From the NCBI GenBank assembly GCA_012960135.1, contig DUBW01000089.1, positions 1,000 to 40,569 of the forward strand: a stretch of DNA of 39,570 nt, in the 5' to 3' direction. The notes beneath the pieces are model-generated. The model searched no databases. It was not told the DNA's origin and saw nothing but the letters and a program-made list of their open reading frames with translations. How positions within the stretch are numbered: the first letter of the stretch is position 1; every line of letters begins with the position of its first letter. Both the position numbers and the translations under genes were made by a program. Positions 1-8,062 of the stretch are shown here, piece by piece. The stretch is from Methyloprofundus sp. (GTDB lineage Bacteria > Pseudomonadota > Gammaproteobacteria > Methylococcales > Methylomonadaceae).

Positions 1-192
1 TTCCGACAAAACAACGGCCCTACGCCTTCTGGGGACTACCAGCCCTCGCGTTCGCTCTCCATAGCTGGCAGCGATGGCACGCGTTAACTCATCAATAGTC
101 TGATCTTTCTCAAACAACAAAACAACGCTCTCCGGCAGTAAAGAACTGACTTTATCTTGTTGTTTTATATTTGAAATATCGGCTAAAATCAT
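1..192 (-). CDS. tnpC: IS66-type transposase TnpC, N-terminal fragment (runs off left edge)
   Basis: This is the third gene position of an IS66-type element, where the large DDE transposase starts. The 64 visible codons open with MILADISNIKQQDKV and contain FEKDQTIDELTR, which resembles the N-terminal leucine-zipper-like segment of IS66 transposases. The later visible residues (YGERTRGLVVPRRRRAVVLSE is read here only in part) match the family weakly, so a frameshift near the edge cannot be excluded. It lies 46 bases after tnpB on the same strand, the expected tnpA-tnpB-tnpC order. The catalytic domain is outside the window, so whether the copy is intact is unknown. Confidence 0.55.
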   Translation of the reverse strand, partial: MILADISNIKQQDKVSSLLPESVVLLFEKDQTIDELTRAIAASYGERTRGLVVPRRRRAVVLSE

Positions 193-238
193 GTTGCTAT
201 TATATCATTTTCAGAGGGAATAGTGGACATAAAAACGC

Positions 239-604
239 CTAAAAAACAGACTCGTACTGAAGTTTTTTATGGCCTTGCATCGCACTGATATCAAAGCCAT
301 CAAGCAACCAGTTTAATTGCTGGCCTGTTAGCGTTAATGTCTCTTCATCGCCTTTAGGCCACTTGAATTTTTCTTCTGCCAATGACTTGTAATAAAGGAC
401 AAAACCATTATCTTCCCAGAACAGACATTTAATCTTATTCCGCCCCTTGTTGGTAAATGCATAGAGACATCCCTCAAAAGGATTATGCTCTAACTCACAT
501 TCAACAATCGCTGATAGCCCTCGGTGTGACTTACGAAAATCAACGGGCTGGCGCTACAGATACACTTCAGTTAAAGACAGGGATGGACGCATAACAGCCG
601 TCAT
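239..604 (-). pseudogene. tnpB: IS66 accessory protein TnpB, interrupted by an in-frame TAG
   Basis: Read from the ATG at 604, the frame gives a 121-residue TnpB (IS66 Orf2) with the family landmarks: PVDFRKSHRGL near residue 20, NPFEGCLYAFTNKGRNKIKCL in the middle, and WEDNGFVLYYKSL followed by FKWP. The frame is open to the TAG at 239-241 except for one TAG at codon 17 (554-556), at VYL*RQPVD where family members usually have Tyr (IYLYREPVD-like). The ATG overlaps the tnpA stop as ATGA, suggesting translational coupling. Length and the rest of the sequence look normal, so the damage is recent or the codon is read through. TnpB is required with TnpA and TnpC for IS66 transposition, so the copy is probably immobile. 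Confidence 0.85.
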
Positions 605-915
605 CGCAACAACTCAAGCAAGGGCTGAATAAACTGTATATTACCCTGCGTAATACCTTCCAGTCGTGTGCCGTCATTAAATCGTAAGGATAATCTAATG
701 GCAGGGGAGGAAGAGATACCTTCGTCAACACGAATATGAGCAAATCCAGAAGGGTCAGTCGGTTTTGCTGTCGATTTGCGTTTCCAGTAATTGAACTTTT
801 GAGGGCATAAATCGTGTTGTCGACAATAAGCCGCCTGGGATTGCCCTGAGGCTTGCCAGTGCTCTATGTGAATAGGCCAGAAAGTTCTAACTTGTATTTT
901 TTCTAATGCCGTCAT
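601..915 (-). CDS. tnpA: IS66 accessory protein TnpA (Orf1, HTH)
   Basis: This 104-residue protein matches IS66 Orf1/TnpA. It starts with a segment of the type FWPIHIEHWQASGQSQAAYC, the helix-turn-helix part in which a short W...SG.S...YC motif precedes a basic FNYWKRK. The C-terminal half, RLSLRFNDGTRLEG, is the usual strand-rich tail. It lies just inside the element terminus at 1001 and is first in the tnpA-tnpB-tnpC order; its TGA stop is shared with the tnpB start (ATGA). The length is typical of the family and no lesion is seen. Without functional TnpB it is probably a passenger. Confidence 0.85.
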   Translation of the reverse strand: MTALEKIQVRTFWPIHIEHWQASGQSQAAYCRQHDLCPQKFNYWKRKSTAKPTDPSGFAHIRVDEGISSSPAIRLSLRFNDGTRLEGITQGNIQFIQPLLELLR

Positions 916-1001
916 TTAAAAATCCCCGTGGTATTTAACGATGGGAATAGTGTGGCATTGATGTGGGCTGCTGTGAATTACGCTGACAATTAATCGCTTA
1001 C

Positions 1002-1907
1002 ACTATTGCGTATTAGCAGCTGATGGATATTTTATTGATCATGCCTGTCACACAGAAAAAAGCAGCCATGAAAAAGTATATACAGCCGGATTTATCTACA
1101 CTTTAACCTTCAGAAATGGTTTTCTCTGTCCTTTTTCGCTTATTACGAATGGAACTCAATGGAATCAGGAAATTCCAGTGCTGCGTGATCAACTCAATAG
1201 ACAAAACAAAACAGAACAAAAAATAAGACTGAAAAATGCATCTATATCTATGATAAAGTGATCACTGATTATGATTTCTGAAATCAACAAGTACAGCATG
1301 GGAATTTGATGATTTCGGTTTTAAAGGAGAATTCAGCCGCTACCTTTGTTGAATCAATTCCCTACGTTACCAGTCATGTTGTAACACAGGGGTTGAAAGT
1401 TACAGCATTTATGAAAGCAATGGGATCAGATTTAGTATCATCAATTATCACGATCCCGAAACAAAAAAACTTCACCTCTTTGTCACCACCTTTAACAGGG
1501 GAAATCAACCTGGGAACGATTGCCATGCTGTACTACAAGCGTTGGACGATTGAGAAAGCATTCAATAACAATAACAGTAAAAGAAATTAAAAGAATCAGA
1601 TGCATCTGACAGCCATGAGCTACAACTTATTGCGCATAGTTGAAGAACTTTTTAAAACTCGAGACCCGGAGTTGAGTCATCCCACTGATATAAAGTACAC
1701 CGAAGCACTTGAGAAAAGACAGAAAGCTGCCAAAAACGAGGAGGGTTTGTGAATCCCTTATTTTTTAATAAAAGAATCGCACGTATAAACTCGTCTACTA
1801 TTCGGGCTGTTCAAAATGCAATAATGACCGAAAAGTCACTGAGTAGCTTTATCAATGAGCTTGTTGCCAAGTTAGTTCCAAGGGTAGGGTTCATAGGGGA
1901 ATGCTGA
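1002..1907 (+). pseudogene. Decayed IS4-like (DDE) transposase, 3' part
   Basis: Three frames together give a transposase C-terminal half. 1009-1257 reads VLAADGYFIDHAC through PVLRDQLNRQNK. After a frame change near 1190-1235, a frame starting CIYIYDKVITDYDF has TGA where Trp is expected, then NQQVQHGNLMISVLKEN and on to MLYYKRWTIEKAFNNN. A TAA at 1588-1590 and an apparent deletion follow, then in the same frame MHLTAMSYNLLRIVEELFKT to KRQKAAKNEEGL. A final frame change gives NPLFFNKRIARINSSTIRA and ends at TGA 1905-1907. The YKRWxIExxF block and the MHLTAMSYNLL helix are typical of IS4-group transposases. At least two frame changes and two stops make it dead. The 5' part is missing, displaced by the IS66 insertion at 1001. 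Confidence 0.8.
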
Positions 1908-1979
1908 TGACTGTAAAAACTATTTTGCCTGAATACCTTTGCCTTCACACTCTTCATGGCGAAAACAGTTACCAATAAA

Positions 1980-2019
1980 AAAGGGCCAGTTGCTTTATTA
2001 TAAAAGCAACTGGCCCTTT
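1980..2019 (-). terminator. Intrinsic terminator of rpiA
   Basis: A perfect 17-bp inverted repeat (AAAGGGCCAGTTGCTTT at 1980-1996, its complement at 2003-2019) has a 6-base loop. Read on the minus strand it is followed by a T-rich tract (complement of 1970-1983). It starts 25 bases after the rpiA stop, so it terminates rpiA and separates it from the insertion-sequence debris on the left. Confidence 0.92.
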
Positions 2020-2043
2020 CTTTAGATTGAGGAAACCCCAAAT

Positions 2044-2703
2044 TTACATAGTTTCTACACCAGACTCTGTAGCAATCAATACAACATCAGCAGGTCTTAC
2101 GCCGAAAATACCGACTGAGACCACACCGGCAATATTATTGACCAGTCTTTCCAGTGCTAGTGGCTCGGCGATTTCCATATTATGCACGTCGATAATTTCA
2201 CAGCCATTATCGGTAATATAGTTTTCACGCCAGATAGGTTGACCACCGAGTTTAACAATTTCACGGGCAACATAGCTACGCGCCATAGGGATCACTTCGA
2301 TGGGTAGCGGGAATTCACCTAATACTTTGACTGTTTTGCTTTCATCAACAATACAGACAAATTTTGCACTAGCTCCGGCAATGATTTTCTCGCGAGTCAA
2401 TGCGCCGCCACCGCCCTTAATGAGTTCTTTTAAGGGATTAACTTCATCAGCACCATCGACATAAACGTCTAAATTACCTGACTCACTTAATTCCATCACC
2501 GGAATACCGATTTTTTTCAGTCTTTCTGTGGTCGCAATAGAACTGGAAACTGCACCTTTAATATCATGGGTCAGGTTAAAGTCCGAAAGACAATCAATAA
2601 AATGATTAACAGTCGAACCGGTACCTACACCTAATATGGAAACACCTTTAATATAAGGTAATGCCGCTTCTGCTGCTTTACGTTTGCTTTCATCTTGTGT
2701 CAT
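2044..2703 (-). CDS. rpiA: Ribose-5-phosphate isomerase A
   Basis: RpiA interconverts ribose 5-phosphate and ribulose 5-phosphate in the cytosolic non-oxidative pentose phosphate pathway. The 219-residue protein has the family length. Visible landmarks are the phosphate loop [11 protein letters not shown] (residues 25-35), the catalytic block VDGADEV with Asp83 and Asp86, Lys96 in the glycine-rich loop [12 protein letters not shown], and Glu105. These are offset by two from the E. coli residues Asp81, Asp84, Lys94 and Glu103. VCIVDESK follows. The next gene upstream on the same strand is rpe, which acts on the same ribulose 5-phosphate pool, with a palindromic spacer between them. A strong terminator follows. 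Confidence 0.97.
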   Translation of the reverse strand: MTQDESKRKAAEAALPYIKGVSILGVGTGSTVNHFIDCLSDFNLTHDIKGAVSSSIATTERLKKIGIPVMELSESGNLDVYVDGADEVNPLKELIKGGGGALTREKIIAGASAKFVCIVDESKTVKVLGEFPLPIEVIPMARSYVAREIVKLGGQPIWRENYITDNGCEIIDVHNMEIAEPLALERLVNNIAGVVSVGIFGVRPADVVLIATESGVETM

Positions 2704-2758
2704 GCTTTTTCTTCCTAATTCTTGGTAACTTTAAAACAGGAAAAAACTGGGAGCAGGC

Positions 2759-2794
2759 TTTAGCCTAGCTATATAAGGGCTAGTGTAGGCTAAA
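2759..2794. repeat. REP-like imperfect hairpin between rpe and rpiA
   Basis: TTTAGCC plus TAGC on the left pairs with GCTA plus GGCTAAA on the right, with a small bulge (GTGTA) and an AT-rich loop. It lies in the 155-base rpe-rpiA spacer. It has no T tract on the minus strand directly after the stem, so I read it as a repetitive palindrome (REP type) that may also slow transcription rather than as a clear terminator. Confidence 0.5.
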
Positions 2795-2858
2795 ACCTAT
2801 TCCCCGCTATTGTATTAAACCAGTTTTTTCAATTATTTACTGTTCAGAACAATAGCTA

Positions 2859-3527
2859 CTATGCCTTTGCTAATTCTGCGCGCATTTCGTCGATAACCGT
2901 TTTATAATCCGGCTGGCTAAAAATAGCAGAACCTGCGACAAACATATCAGCGCCTGCTGCTTTAATCTCACGGATGTTATCAACTTTTACGCCGCCATCA
3001 ATTTCCAGACGTATATCATAGCCGCTGTCATCAATTCTTTTTCTTGCTTCACGTAATTTATCTAGCGTCGCAGGAATAAATGATTGACCACCGAACCCTG
3101 GATTAACTGACATTAATAAAATAATGTCTACTTTATCCATGACGTAGTCAAGATAGCTTAATGAAGTTGCCGGGTTAAATACCAGTCCTGACTTACAACC
3201 TAAGTCGCGCACCATCTGCAAAGATCTATCTATATGTCTTGATGCTTCCGGGTGAAAGGTAATCATGTTTGCGCCTGCTTTGGCGAAGTCAGGGATAATA
3301 CGATCCACAGGCTCTACCATTAAATGCACATCGATAGGTGCGGTTACGCCATGTTTTCTAAGAGCATCACAAACCAGAGGTCCAATCGTTAAATTTGGTA
3401 CAAAGTGATTGTCCATTACGTCAAAATGTATAACATCTGCGCCAGAAGCTAAAACATTGTCTACTTCTTCGCCTAATTTTGCGAAATCCGCAGAAAGAAT
3501 AGAGGGTGCAATCCAGTTATCAGTCAT
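2859..3527 (-). CDS. rpe: Ribulose-phosphate 3-epimerase
   Basis: Rpe interconverts D-ribulose 5-phosphate and D-xylulose 5-phosphate using a metal ion. The 222-residue TIM-barrel protein opens with [17 protein letters not shown]. Metal and catalytic residues are visible as His34 and Asp36 in [13 protein letters not shown], His68 in DVHLMVEP and Asp177 in LEIDGGV. The phosphate-binding loop [12 protein letters not shown] is at residues 141-152. It lies upstream of rpiA on the same strand; the pair would balance the three pentose phosphates. If the host is a methanotroph using the ribulose monophosphate cycle, both would help regenerate the formaldehyde acceptor; that is inference. A long palindromic element lies in the spacer on its 5' side. 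Confidence 0.97.
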   Translation of the reverse strand: MTDNWIAPSILSADFAKLGEEVDNVLASGADVIHFDVMDNHFVPNLTIGPLVCDALRKHGVTAPIDVHLMVEPVDRIIPDFAKAGANMITFHPEASRHIDRSLQMVRDLGCKSGLVFNPATSLSYLDYVMDKVDIILLMSVNPGFGGQSFIPATLDKLREARKRIDDSGYDIRLEIDGGVKVDNIREIKAAGADMFVAGSAIFSQPDYKTVIDEMRAELAKA

Positions 3528-3575
3528 ATCATTTCTCCAATTTAATTATTAATTGATTATTATACTTTGTGCTTT

Positions 3576-3732
3576 GGGCACCTGTATTAATTCTGTCTGA
3601 ACAGGTATGCGTTTAAAATGTTTGAGAACAAGGCGAAGATCTTGTTCATAGCTAGCTATTAACAAGATTTTCAACGCAGTTATCGAATATATTAAACGTA
3701 TAGATGTCAGTCATGAATTAATAGAGGCACCC
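3576..3732. repeat. Long palindromic (MITE-like) element, 157 bp
   Basis: Nearly the whole interval is an imperfect inverted repeat. The left arm begins GGGCACCTGTATTAATTC and the right arm, on the complementary strand, begins GGGTGCCTCTATTAATTC. The arms stay alignable inward (TATGCGTTT with TATACGTTT; GATCTTGTT with AATCTTGTT) to a centre of ATAGCTAGCTAT at 3648-3659. There is no coding potential. It fills the rpe-dsbC spacer. The structure is that of a non-autonomous palindromic element; no flanking duplication could be established. Confidence 0.75.
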
Positions 3733-3797
3733 TTCAGAGCTAAGTATTTGTTTTTATATAGATTTTAATAGTAGCATAGCTCTTTACTCCTTACCTA

Positions 3798-3816
3798 TAG
3801 CGGACTAAAGTCCGCT
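3798..3816. repeat. REP-like hairpin downstream of dsbC
   Basis: AGCGGACT-AA-AGTCCGCT forms a short perfect hairpin 14 bases beyond the dsbC stop. On the minus strand it is not followed by a U-rich tract, so it looks like a REP-type palindrome that may stabilise the transcript 3' end. Confidence 0.5.
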
Positions 3817-3829
3817 CTACGTTGTTTAT

Positions 3830-4549
3830 TTATTTTTCCTTGCTTAATGCTTCAGCTAACTGTTTGGCAGGCATATATCCAGGATAAATAGTTCCTTTAG
3901 GACTAATCATCATCGGCGTACCACGCACACCTAATTCATTACCTAGAGCCATATGTTCATCAACCGGATTGTCACAGGTTTTTTCCTGGGGCGGATTTTT
4001 ATTAGATTTAGCCGCTGTTAATGCAGCATTTCTATCATCTGCACACCAGACCGAAACAGCTTTTTTATACGAGTCCGAATCTTTCCCTGCCCTAGGGAAG
4101 AATAAATAGCGTACTGTAATACCTTCAGCCATGTATTGATCAATTTCTGAATGTAACTTACGGCAGTAACCACAATCGATATCAGTAAAAATATTGATCA
4201 CATATTTCTGCATCGGTGCCTGAAAAATAATCATTTCTTCAGGAGAAACCTTATTAATCAACGCCGCTTTAGCCACAGCCAGTTTTTCTTCAGTTAGGTC
4301 TTTCTTCTCTATCAGATCAAAAATTCGCCCCTGAATAAGGTACCTTCCATTTTCTGAAACATAAAAGATATTTGCACCCGCCATAACCTCATACAAACCT
4401 TTTATCTTAGAGGGGCTTATATCCCCGACAGTCAATGAGGGCATAGTCTCTTCCAGCTTTTTTTTCAGTGCCTCTTTATCCACATCTGCAGATGCAGCGG
4501 CAGATAAGCATAAGCTAACTGCTAATATAATCTGTATAATTTTATTCAT
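3830..4549 (-). CDS. dsbC: Periplasmic thiol:disulfide isomerase DsbC
   Basis: DsbC corrects wrongly paired disulfides in periplasmic proteins and is kept reduced by DsbD. The 239-residue precursor has a signal peptide (basic MNK, hydrophobic core, cleavage after ASA near residue 21). An N-terminal dimerisation domain follows (about 22-85), then a thioredoxin fold with the active site CGYC (Cys126, Cys129) in FTDIDCGYCRKLHSE. A second structural disulfide pair, Cys169 and Cys192, and the cis-proline loop RGTPMM (Thr211-Pro212) are present as in canonical DsbC. It follows rseP at 43 bases on the same strand, so the two envelope-quality genes are probably co-transcribed, which is not the E. coli arrangement. 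Confidence 0.95.
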   Translation of the reverse strand: MNKIIQIILAVSLCLSAAASADVDKEALKKKLEETMPSLTVGDISPSKIKGLYEVMAGANIFYVSENGRYLIQGRIFDLIEKKDLTEEKLAVAKAALINKVSPEEMIIFQAPMQKYVINIFTDIDCGYCRKLHSEIDQYMAEGITVRYLFFPRAGKDSDSYKKAVSVWCADDRNAALTAAKSNKNPPQEKTCDNPVDEHMALGNELGVRGTPMMISPKGTIYPGYMPAKQLAEALSKEK

Positions 4550-4592
4550 AATTAATCCCTAGAATTAAGAACATGACCTGAGAGTCTGTTCG

Positions 4593-5954
4593 TTACTGAA
4601 ATAAACGCTCAATATCCAAAAACATCGCCAAAGCCATTAATGCTAATAATATAGTCATACCAATTTGCTGAAAAAATATTTGTACTTTTTCAGTAACCGG
4701 GCTGCCTTTGATTGCTTCAATGGCAAACATCAGTAAATGCCCACCATCTAAAACCGGAATAGGTAATAAATTAAGAACACCTAAGCTGATACTGATAATT
4801 GCTAGAAATTTTAAAAATGCCACCAACCCCATTTCTGCTGATTTTCCCGCATATTGGGCAATACTAATCGGGCCGCTTAGGTTTTCCACCGAAGCTTTAC
4901 CGACAAACATATGGCCAATCATTTTTAAGGTTACACCGGAATAATACCAGGTCCGTTCAAATGCTGCTTTTAATGCTTCTACAGGCGGCAAGGAGTATTC
5001 TATCATTAGCGATTCACGGAAACCCTCAGGGATCTGTACGCCGACACCAATTTTTCCTACTATCTTCTCATTCTCAATAATGCTTGCTGGCGTTAACGCT
5101 ATCAACTGAGTTTGTCCATCACGCTCAATCAGGATTTCCATTGCTTGTCCTGCACGAGCCTGAACATAATCTACCCATACCATCCAGTCAGTAAATTCGA
5201 TACCATCCGCACTAATAATCAAGTCTCCTACTTGCAAACCAGACTTGGCAGCAACGCTACCTTCAATGATCCTGCCTATCATCGGTGGCACGGTCGGTTG
5301 CCAGGCTTTTAAGCCGAGCTTTTTAAATAATTGCTCAGGGTTCTGAGATGTTTCTACCGGTATTGATAATGTGCGCGTCAGTAGCACTCCATCAGCAGTC
5401 TTTACCTCTACTGGCATGCCATCTTCAGCGTCCATAGCTGAGGATAAAATTGTTTCAATGGTTTCGCGCCAGGTGACGGTTTTAATATTATTGACCGCAA
5501 TAATCTCTTCACCTTCTACAAAACCAGCTTGCGCTGCCAGAGTACTTGCTTCAACCTTGCCCACCATCGGGCGCATGCCCGAATCACCTATCATAAAGAC
5601 AGCCCAATACAGTAGCACTGCCAGTAATAAATTAAAAACTGGTCCTGCCGCGACTATCGCTGTGCGCGCCCATAAAGGTTTCTGGGTAAAAGCATAAGGC
5701 AGGTCTTCTACAGCGACATCGCCTTCACGCTCATCGACCATTTTTACATAGCCCCCTAAAGGGATTGCTGATAAAACATATTCAGTTGATGCCGCATCTT
5801 TCTGGTATTTCCAGATCACTTTGCCGAAGCCTATGGAAAAACGTAATACCTTTACCCCGGTTTTTCTGGCTACCCAAAAGTGCCCAAATTCATGAATCGC
5901 AACCAGTAAGGCAATAACAACAATAAAGTAAAACAGGGAATTTAAGGTTTCCAT
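4593..5954 (-). CDS. rseP: Site-2 zinc metalloprotease RseP
   Basis: RseP cuts the RseA anti-sigma factor inside the inner membrane to release sigma-E, and also removes leftover signal peptides. The 453-residue protein has the HEFGH zinc motif (His21, Glu22, His25) in the first membrane helix. A second helix begins near residue 95. Two PDZ domains follow (about 115-200 and 205-295), then NLLPIPVLDGGHLL with the third zinc ligand Asp403 near the C-terminus. Its ATG overlaps the dxr stop by one base (TAATG), the usual uppS-cdsA-dxr-rseP order. In most gammaproteobacteria bamA follows; here dsbC does. Confidence 0.97.
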   Translation of the reverse strand: METLNSLFYFIVVIALLVAIHEFGHFWVARKTGVKVLRFSIGFGKVIWKYQKDAASTEYVLSAIPLGGYVKMVDEREGDVAVEDLPYAFTQKPLWARTAIVAAGPVFNLLLAVLLYWAVFMIGDSGMRPMVGKVEASTLAAQAGFVEGEEIIAVNNIKTVTWRETIETILSSAMDAEDGMPVEVKTADGVLLTRTLSIPVETSQNPEQLFKKLGLKAWQPTVPPMIGRIIEGSVAAKSGLQVGDLIISADGIEFTDWMVWVDYVQARAGQAMEILIERDGQTQLIALTPASIIENEKIVGKIGVGVQIPEGFRESLMIEYSLPPVEALKAAFERTWYYSGVTLKMIGHMFVGKASVENLSGPISIAQYAGKSAEMGLVAFLKFLAIISISLGVLNLLPIPVLDGGHLLMFAIEAIKGSPVTEKVQIFFQQIGMTILLALMALAMFLDIERLFQ

Positions 5955-7138
5955 TAAGCGACTAAAGTCGTAATGATTAACTGTGCCTGTTCACGGGCTT
6001 GCTGGTCAGCTTCAAGAATATACTCTAATGTGTCGGCCACTGTTGCGCTGAATTTTTCCATGGCACGCTCTATAACGACCGGAATGTCGGTAAAGCGTAT
6101 TTTCTCATTCAAAAAAGCTTCAACAGCGATTTCATTGGCAGCATTTAATACTGTCGGCATAATACCGCCTGCTGAAATGGCTTCCATCGCAAGTCGTAAG
6201 CATGGAAAACGCTTTAAATCAGCCGGCTCAAAATCCATCTGTTTAACCGAAAAGATATCTAATGGAGCAACCCCTGAATCAAAGCGCTCCGGCCACGCCA
6301 TCGCATGGGCAATCGGTATTCGCATATCTGGATTACCCATTTGCGCCAGCACACTGCCATCAATATAATCTACCATCGAGTGGATAATGCTTTGCGGATG
6401 AATCACCACTTGAATTTGATCGGGCTGCATATTAAATAGCAGGCAGGCTTCAATAAGCTCCAGGCCTTTATTCATCATGGTCGCTGAATCTACAGAAATC
6501 TTTCTGCCCATATCCCATTTAGGATGCGCAACCGCCTGCTCTACCGTGACATCAGCTAGGTCTTTCAAAGGCGTAGTCCTAAACGGTCCACCGGATGCGG
6601 TTAACAGGATTCGTCTTGCAATAGGCGCATCATGCCCTGGCGTATAATTCGCCGGCATACACTGAAAAATTGCATTATGCTCACTATCAATCGGTAATAA
6701 TACAGCTCCGGAATCATGTACTGCCTGCATAAAGATGTCACCGGACATTACTAGTGATTCTTTATTGGCGAGTAGTACTGTTTTGCCCGCCTCTGCAGCA
6801 GCCAGTGCAGATAATAAACCTGCCGCGCCAACAATAGCCGCCATCACTGAATCGACAGGTTCCAGTGTCGCTACTGTCACTAGGGCTTCAGCACCAATCA
6901 AAACTGTCATATCAGCAATATCAGTACCGACAATCTGAGCTTTAAATTCTGCTCCCTTTGCTTCATTAACCACCACCGCATATTCAGGCTTAAATTCCAT
7001 ACACTGGTTAAATAAAGCATAAATATTGGTATTCGCAGTTAACGCAACCACCCGATATTGATCGGAATGACGCTTAACAACATCTAAAGTACTAACGCCG
7101 ATGGAGCCTGTTGCTCCTAATATGCATATACCCTTCAT
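5954..7138 (-). CDS. dxr: 1-deoxy-D-xylulose 5-phosphate reductoisomerase
   Basis: Dxr makes 2-C-methyl-D-erythritol 4-phosphate, the committed step of the MEP isoprenoid pathway, using NADPH and a divalent metal. I place the start at the ATG at 7136-7138. This gives 394 residues opening [20 protein letters not shown] (the NADPH loop) and forms an ATGA overlap with the cdsA stop. An upstream in-frame start eight codons earlier would overlap cdsA by 28 bases and adds non-conserved residues. Metal and substrate motifs are visible: [45 protein letters not shown]. It is followed by rseP with a one-base overlap. Confidence 0.96.
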   Translation of the reverse strand: MKGICILGATGSIGVSTLDVVKRHSDQYRVVALTANTNIYALFNQCMEFKPEYAVVVNEAKGAEFKAQIVGTDIADMTVLIGAEALVTVATLEPVDSVMAAIVGAAGLLSALAAAEAGKTVLLANKESLVMSGDIFMQAVHDSGAVLLPIDSEHNAIFQCMPANYTPGHDAPIARRILLTASGGPFRTTPLKDLADVTVEQAVAHPKWDMGRKISVDSATMMNKGLELIEACLLFNMQPDQIQVVIHPQSIIHSMVDYIDGSVLAQMGNPDMRIPIAHAMAWPERFDSGVAPLDIFSVKQMDFEPADLKRFPCLRLAMEAISAGGIMPTVLNAANEIAVEAFLNEKIRFTDIPVVIERAMEKFSATVADTLEYILEADQQAREQAQLIITTLVA

Positions 7139-8007
7139 GACCACATCCAGCGGATAAACCAAACACCCGAATAAAATATTGGGATTGCTGCAATGATACT
7201 ATCCAGACGATCTAGCAAGCCGCCATGACCCGGTAATAGTGTGCCGCTGTCCTTAACGCCACGAATACGTTTTGCTGCACTAAAAAATAAGTCACCGTAG
7301 ATTGAAACCAGCACAGTGATTAATGACAGCAAGATAAAATCTATAGTGATTAAAGGAGGATAACCATAATAAAAGGCTAACAACAGGCCCATAACTGCTG
7401 CTGCGCCTAGCGCACCATACATTCCTTCAAGTGTTTTACCAGGACTGATTTCTATCGCTAGTTTTGTTATGCCAAATCTTTTACCTGCAAAATAAGCCGC
7501 GATATCCGCGGCCCAGATTAGCAAGAATAAATACATAGTCATAGCAGGCTCTTCGAAAACCATCAATCTTGATAAAAAGAACCACGCCGAAACCAGTACA
7601 AACCCGCCTATAAATAACTTTTTGCCCGTGCTTTGCTTATTCTCTAATAACTCAGTTCCAGACTTACGAATTTTAAACATCATCCGAAACCAAAATAGCA
7701 CTATAGGAATCATTAGCACTTCTATAACACCCGAATATTTTCTTATTTCAGGGTAGTTGCTTAACTGGGTAACAACTTCAAGGAACTGCGTCCAGAAATG
7801 TAGAAATAGCATCGCAGGAAGTAAAGCCACCAAAAACAGAATCTTGCCAATGACCCACTTAACACCAGCCAGGTTTGACCACTCCCAGGCAGCCATCAGC
7901 ATAATAATGCCCCAGAGTAGAGAAAAATACACATGAGGTAAATAAAAGATAGCCACTACCACCAAAGGTGCTAGAACAGAAGCTGTAATTACGCGTTGAA
8001 GTAACAT
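7135..8007 (-). CDS. cdsA: Phosphatidate cytidylyltransferase
   Basis: CdsA converts phosphatidic acid and CTP to CDP-diacylglycerol, the precursor of all membrane phospholipids. The 290-residue protein is strongly hydrophobic with about eight membrane segments. The CdsA signature is intact near the C-terminus: [15 protein letters not shown], then [19 protein letters not shown] and [15 protein letters not shown], with the conserved Lys-Asp and His-Gly-Gly...Asp-Arg...Asp residues. It lies between uppS and dxr, with the stop shared as ATGA with dxr. Length is slightly above the E. coli protein, owing to a longer hydrophobic loop region around residues 70-130. Confidence 0.96.
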   Translation of the reverse strand: MLLQRVITASVLAPLVVVAIFYLPHVYFSLLWGIIMLMAAWEWSNLAGVKWVIGKILFLVALLPAMLFLHFWTQFLEVVTQLSNYPEIRKYSGVIEVLMIPIVLFWFRMMFKIRKSGTELLENKQSTGKKLFIGGFVLVSAWFFLSRLMVFEEPAMTMYLFLLIWAADIAAYFAGKRFGITKLAIEISPGKTLEGMYGALGAAAVMGLLLAFYYGYPPLITIDFILLSLITVLVSIYGDLFFSAAKRIRGVKDSGTLLPGHGGLLDRLDSIIAAIPIFYSGVWFIRWMWS

Positions 8008-8062
8008 ATTTTTATTGTTTTTTCTAAAAGAAGTTATAAAAAGACAGGTAAAAAACTAAAGT

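Larger units (their letters stand above)
1..1001 (-). mobile_element. IS66-family insertion sequence, partial (tnpA-side end)
   Basis: The three-gene order tnpA-tnpB-tnpC on the minus strand, together with a terminus reading GTAAGCGATTAATTGTCAGC inward from 1001, identifies an IS66-type element. GTAAGCG is the characteristic IS66 terminal start. The other end is outside the window. The outer flank at 1002-1009 (ACTATTGC) would be the 8-bp target duplication if a second copy exists beyond the distant end. Reading immediately continues into a transposase-like frame on the plus strand, so the element sits inside another transposase gene. Confidence 0.8.
3528..3829. other. Intergenic region rpe-dsbC
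   Basis: The 302 bases hold only the long palindromic element at 3576-3732 and the short hairpin at 3798-3816. No ORF is credible. An rpe promoter would have to lie at the left end; AT-rich TATTATACTTT (complementary sense, about 3555-3568) could supply a -10 but no matching -35 is clear. Confidence 0.6.

Noticed and set aside
1811-2041. Minus-strand ORF of 76 codons left of rpiA
   Set aside because: It lies in transposase debris and across the rpiA terminator hairpin, with no ribosome binding site or recognisable family.
5973-6938. Plus-strand open frames inside dxr
   Set aside because: They are antisense to an unambiguous dxr gene, encode low-complexity Ser/Ala/Thr-rich sequence and match no family.
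7139-7162. Upstream start for dxr giving an extra MVYPLDVV
   Set aside because: It would overlap cdsA by 28 bases; the ATG at 7138 gives the usual ATGA overlap and the normal [14 protein letters not shown] start.
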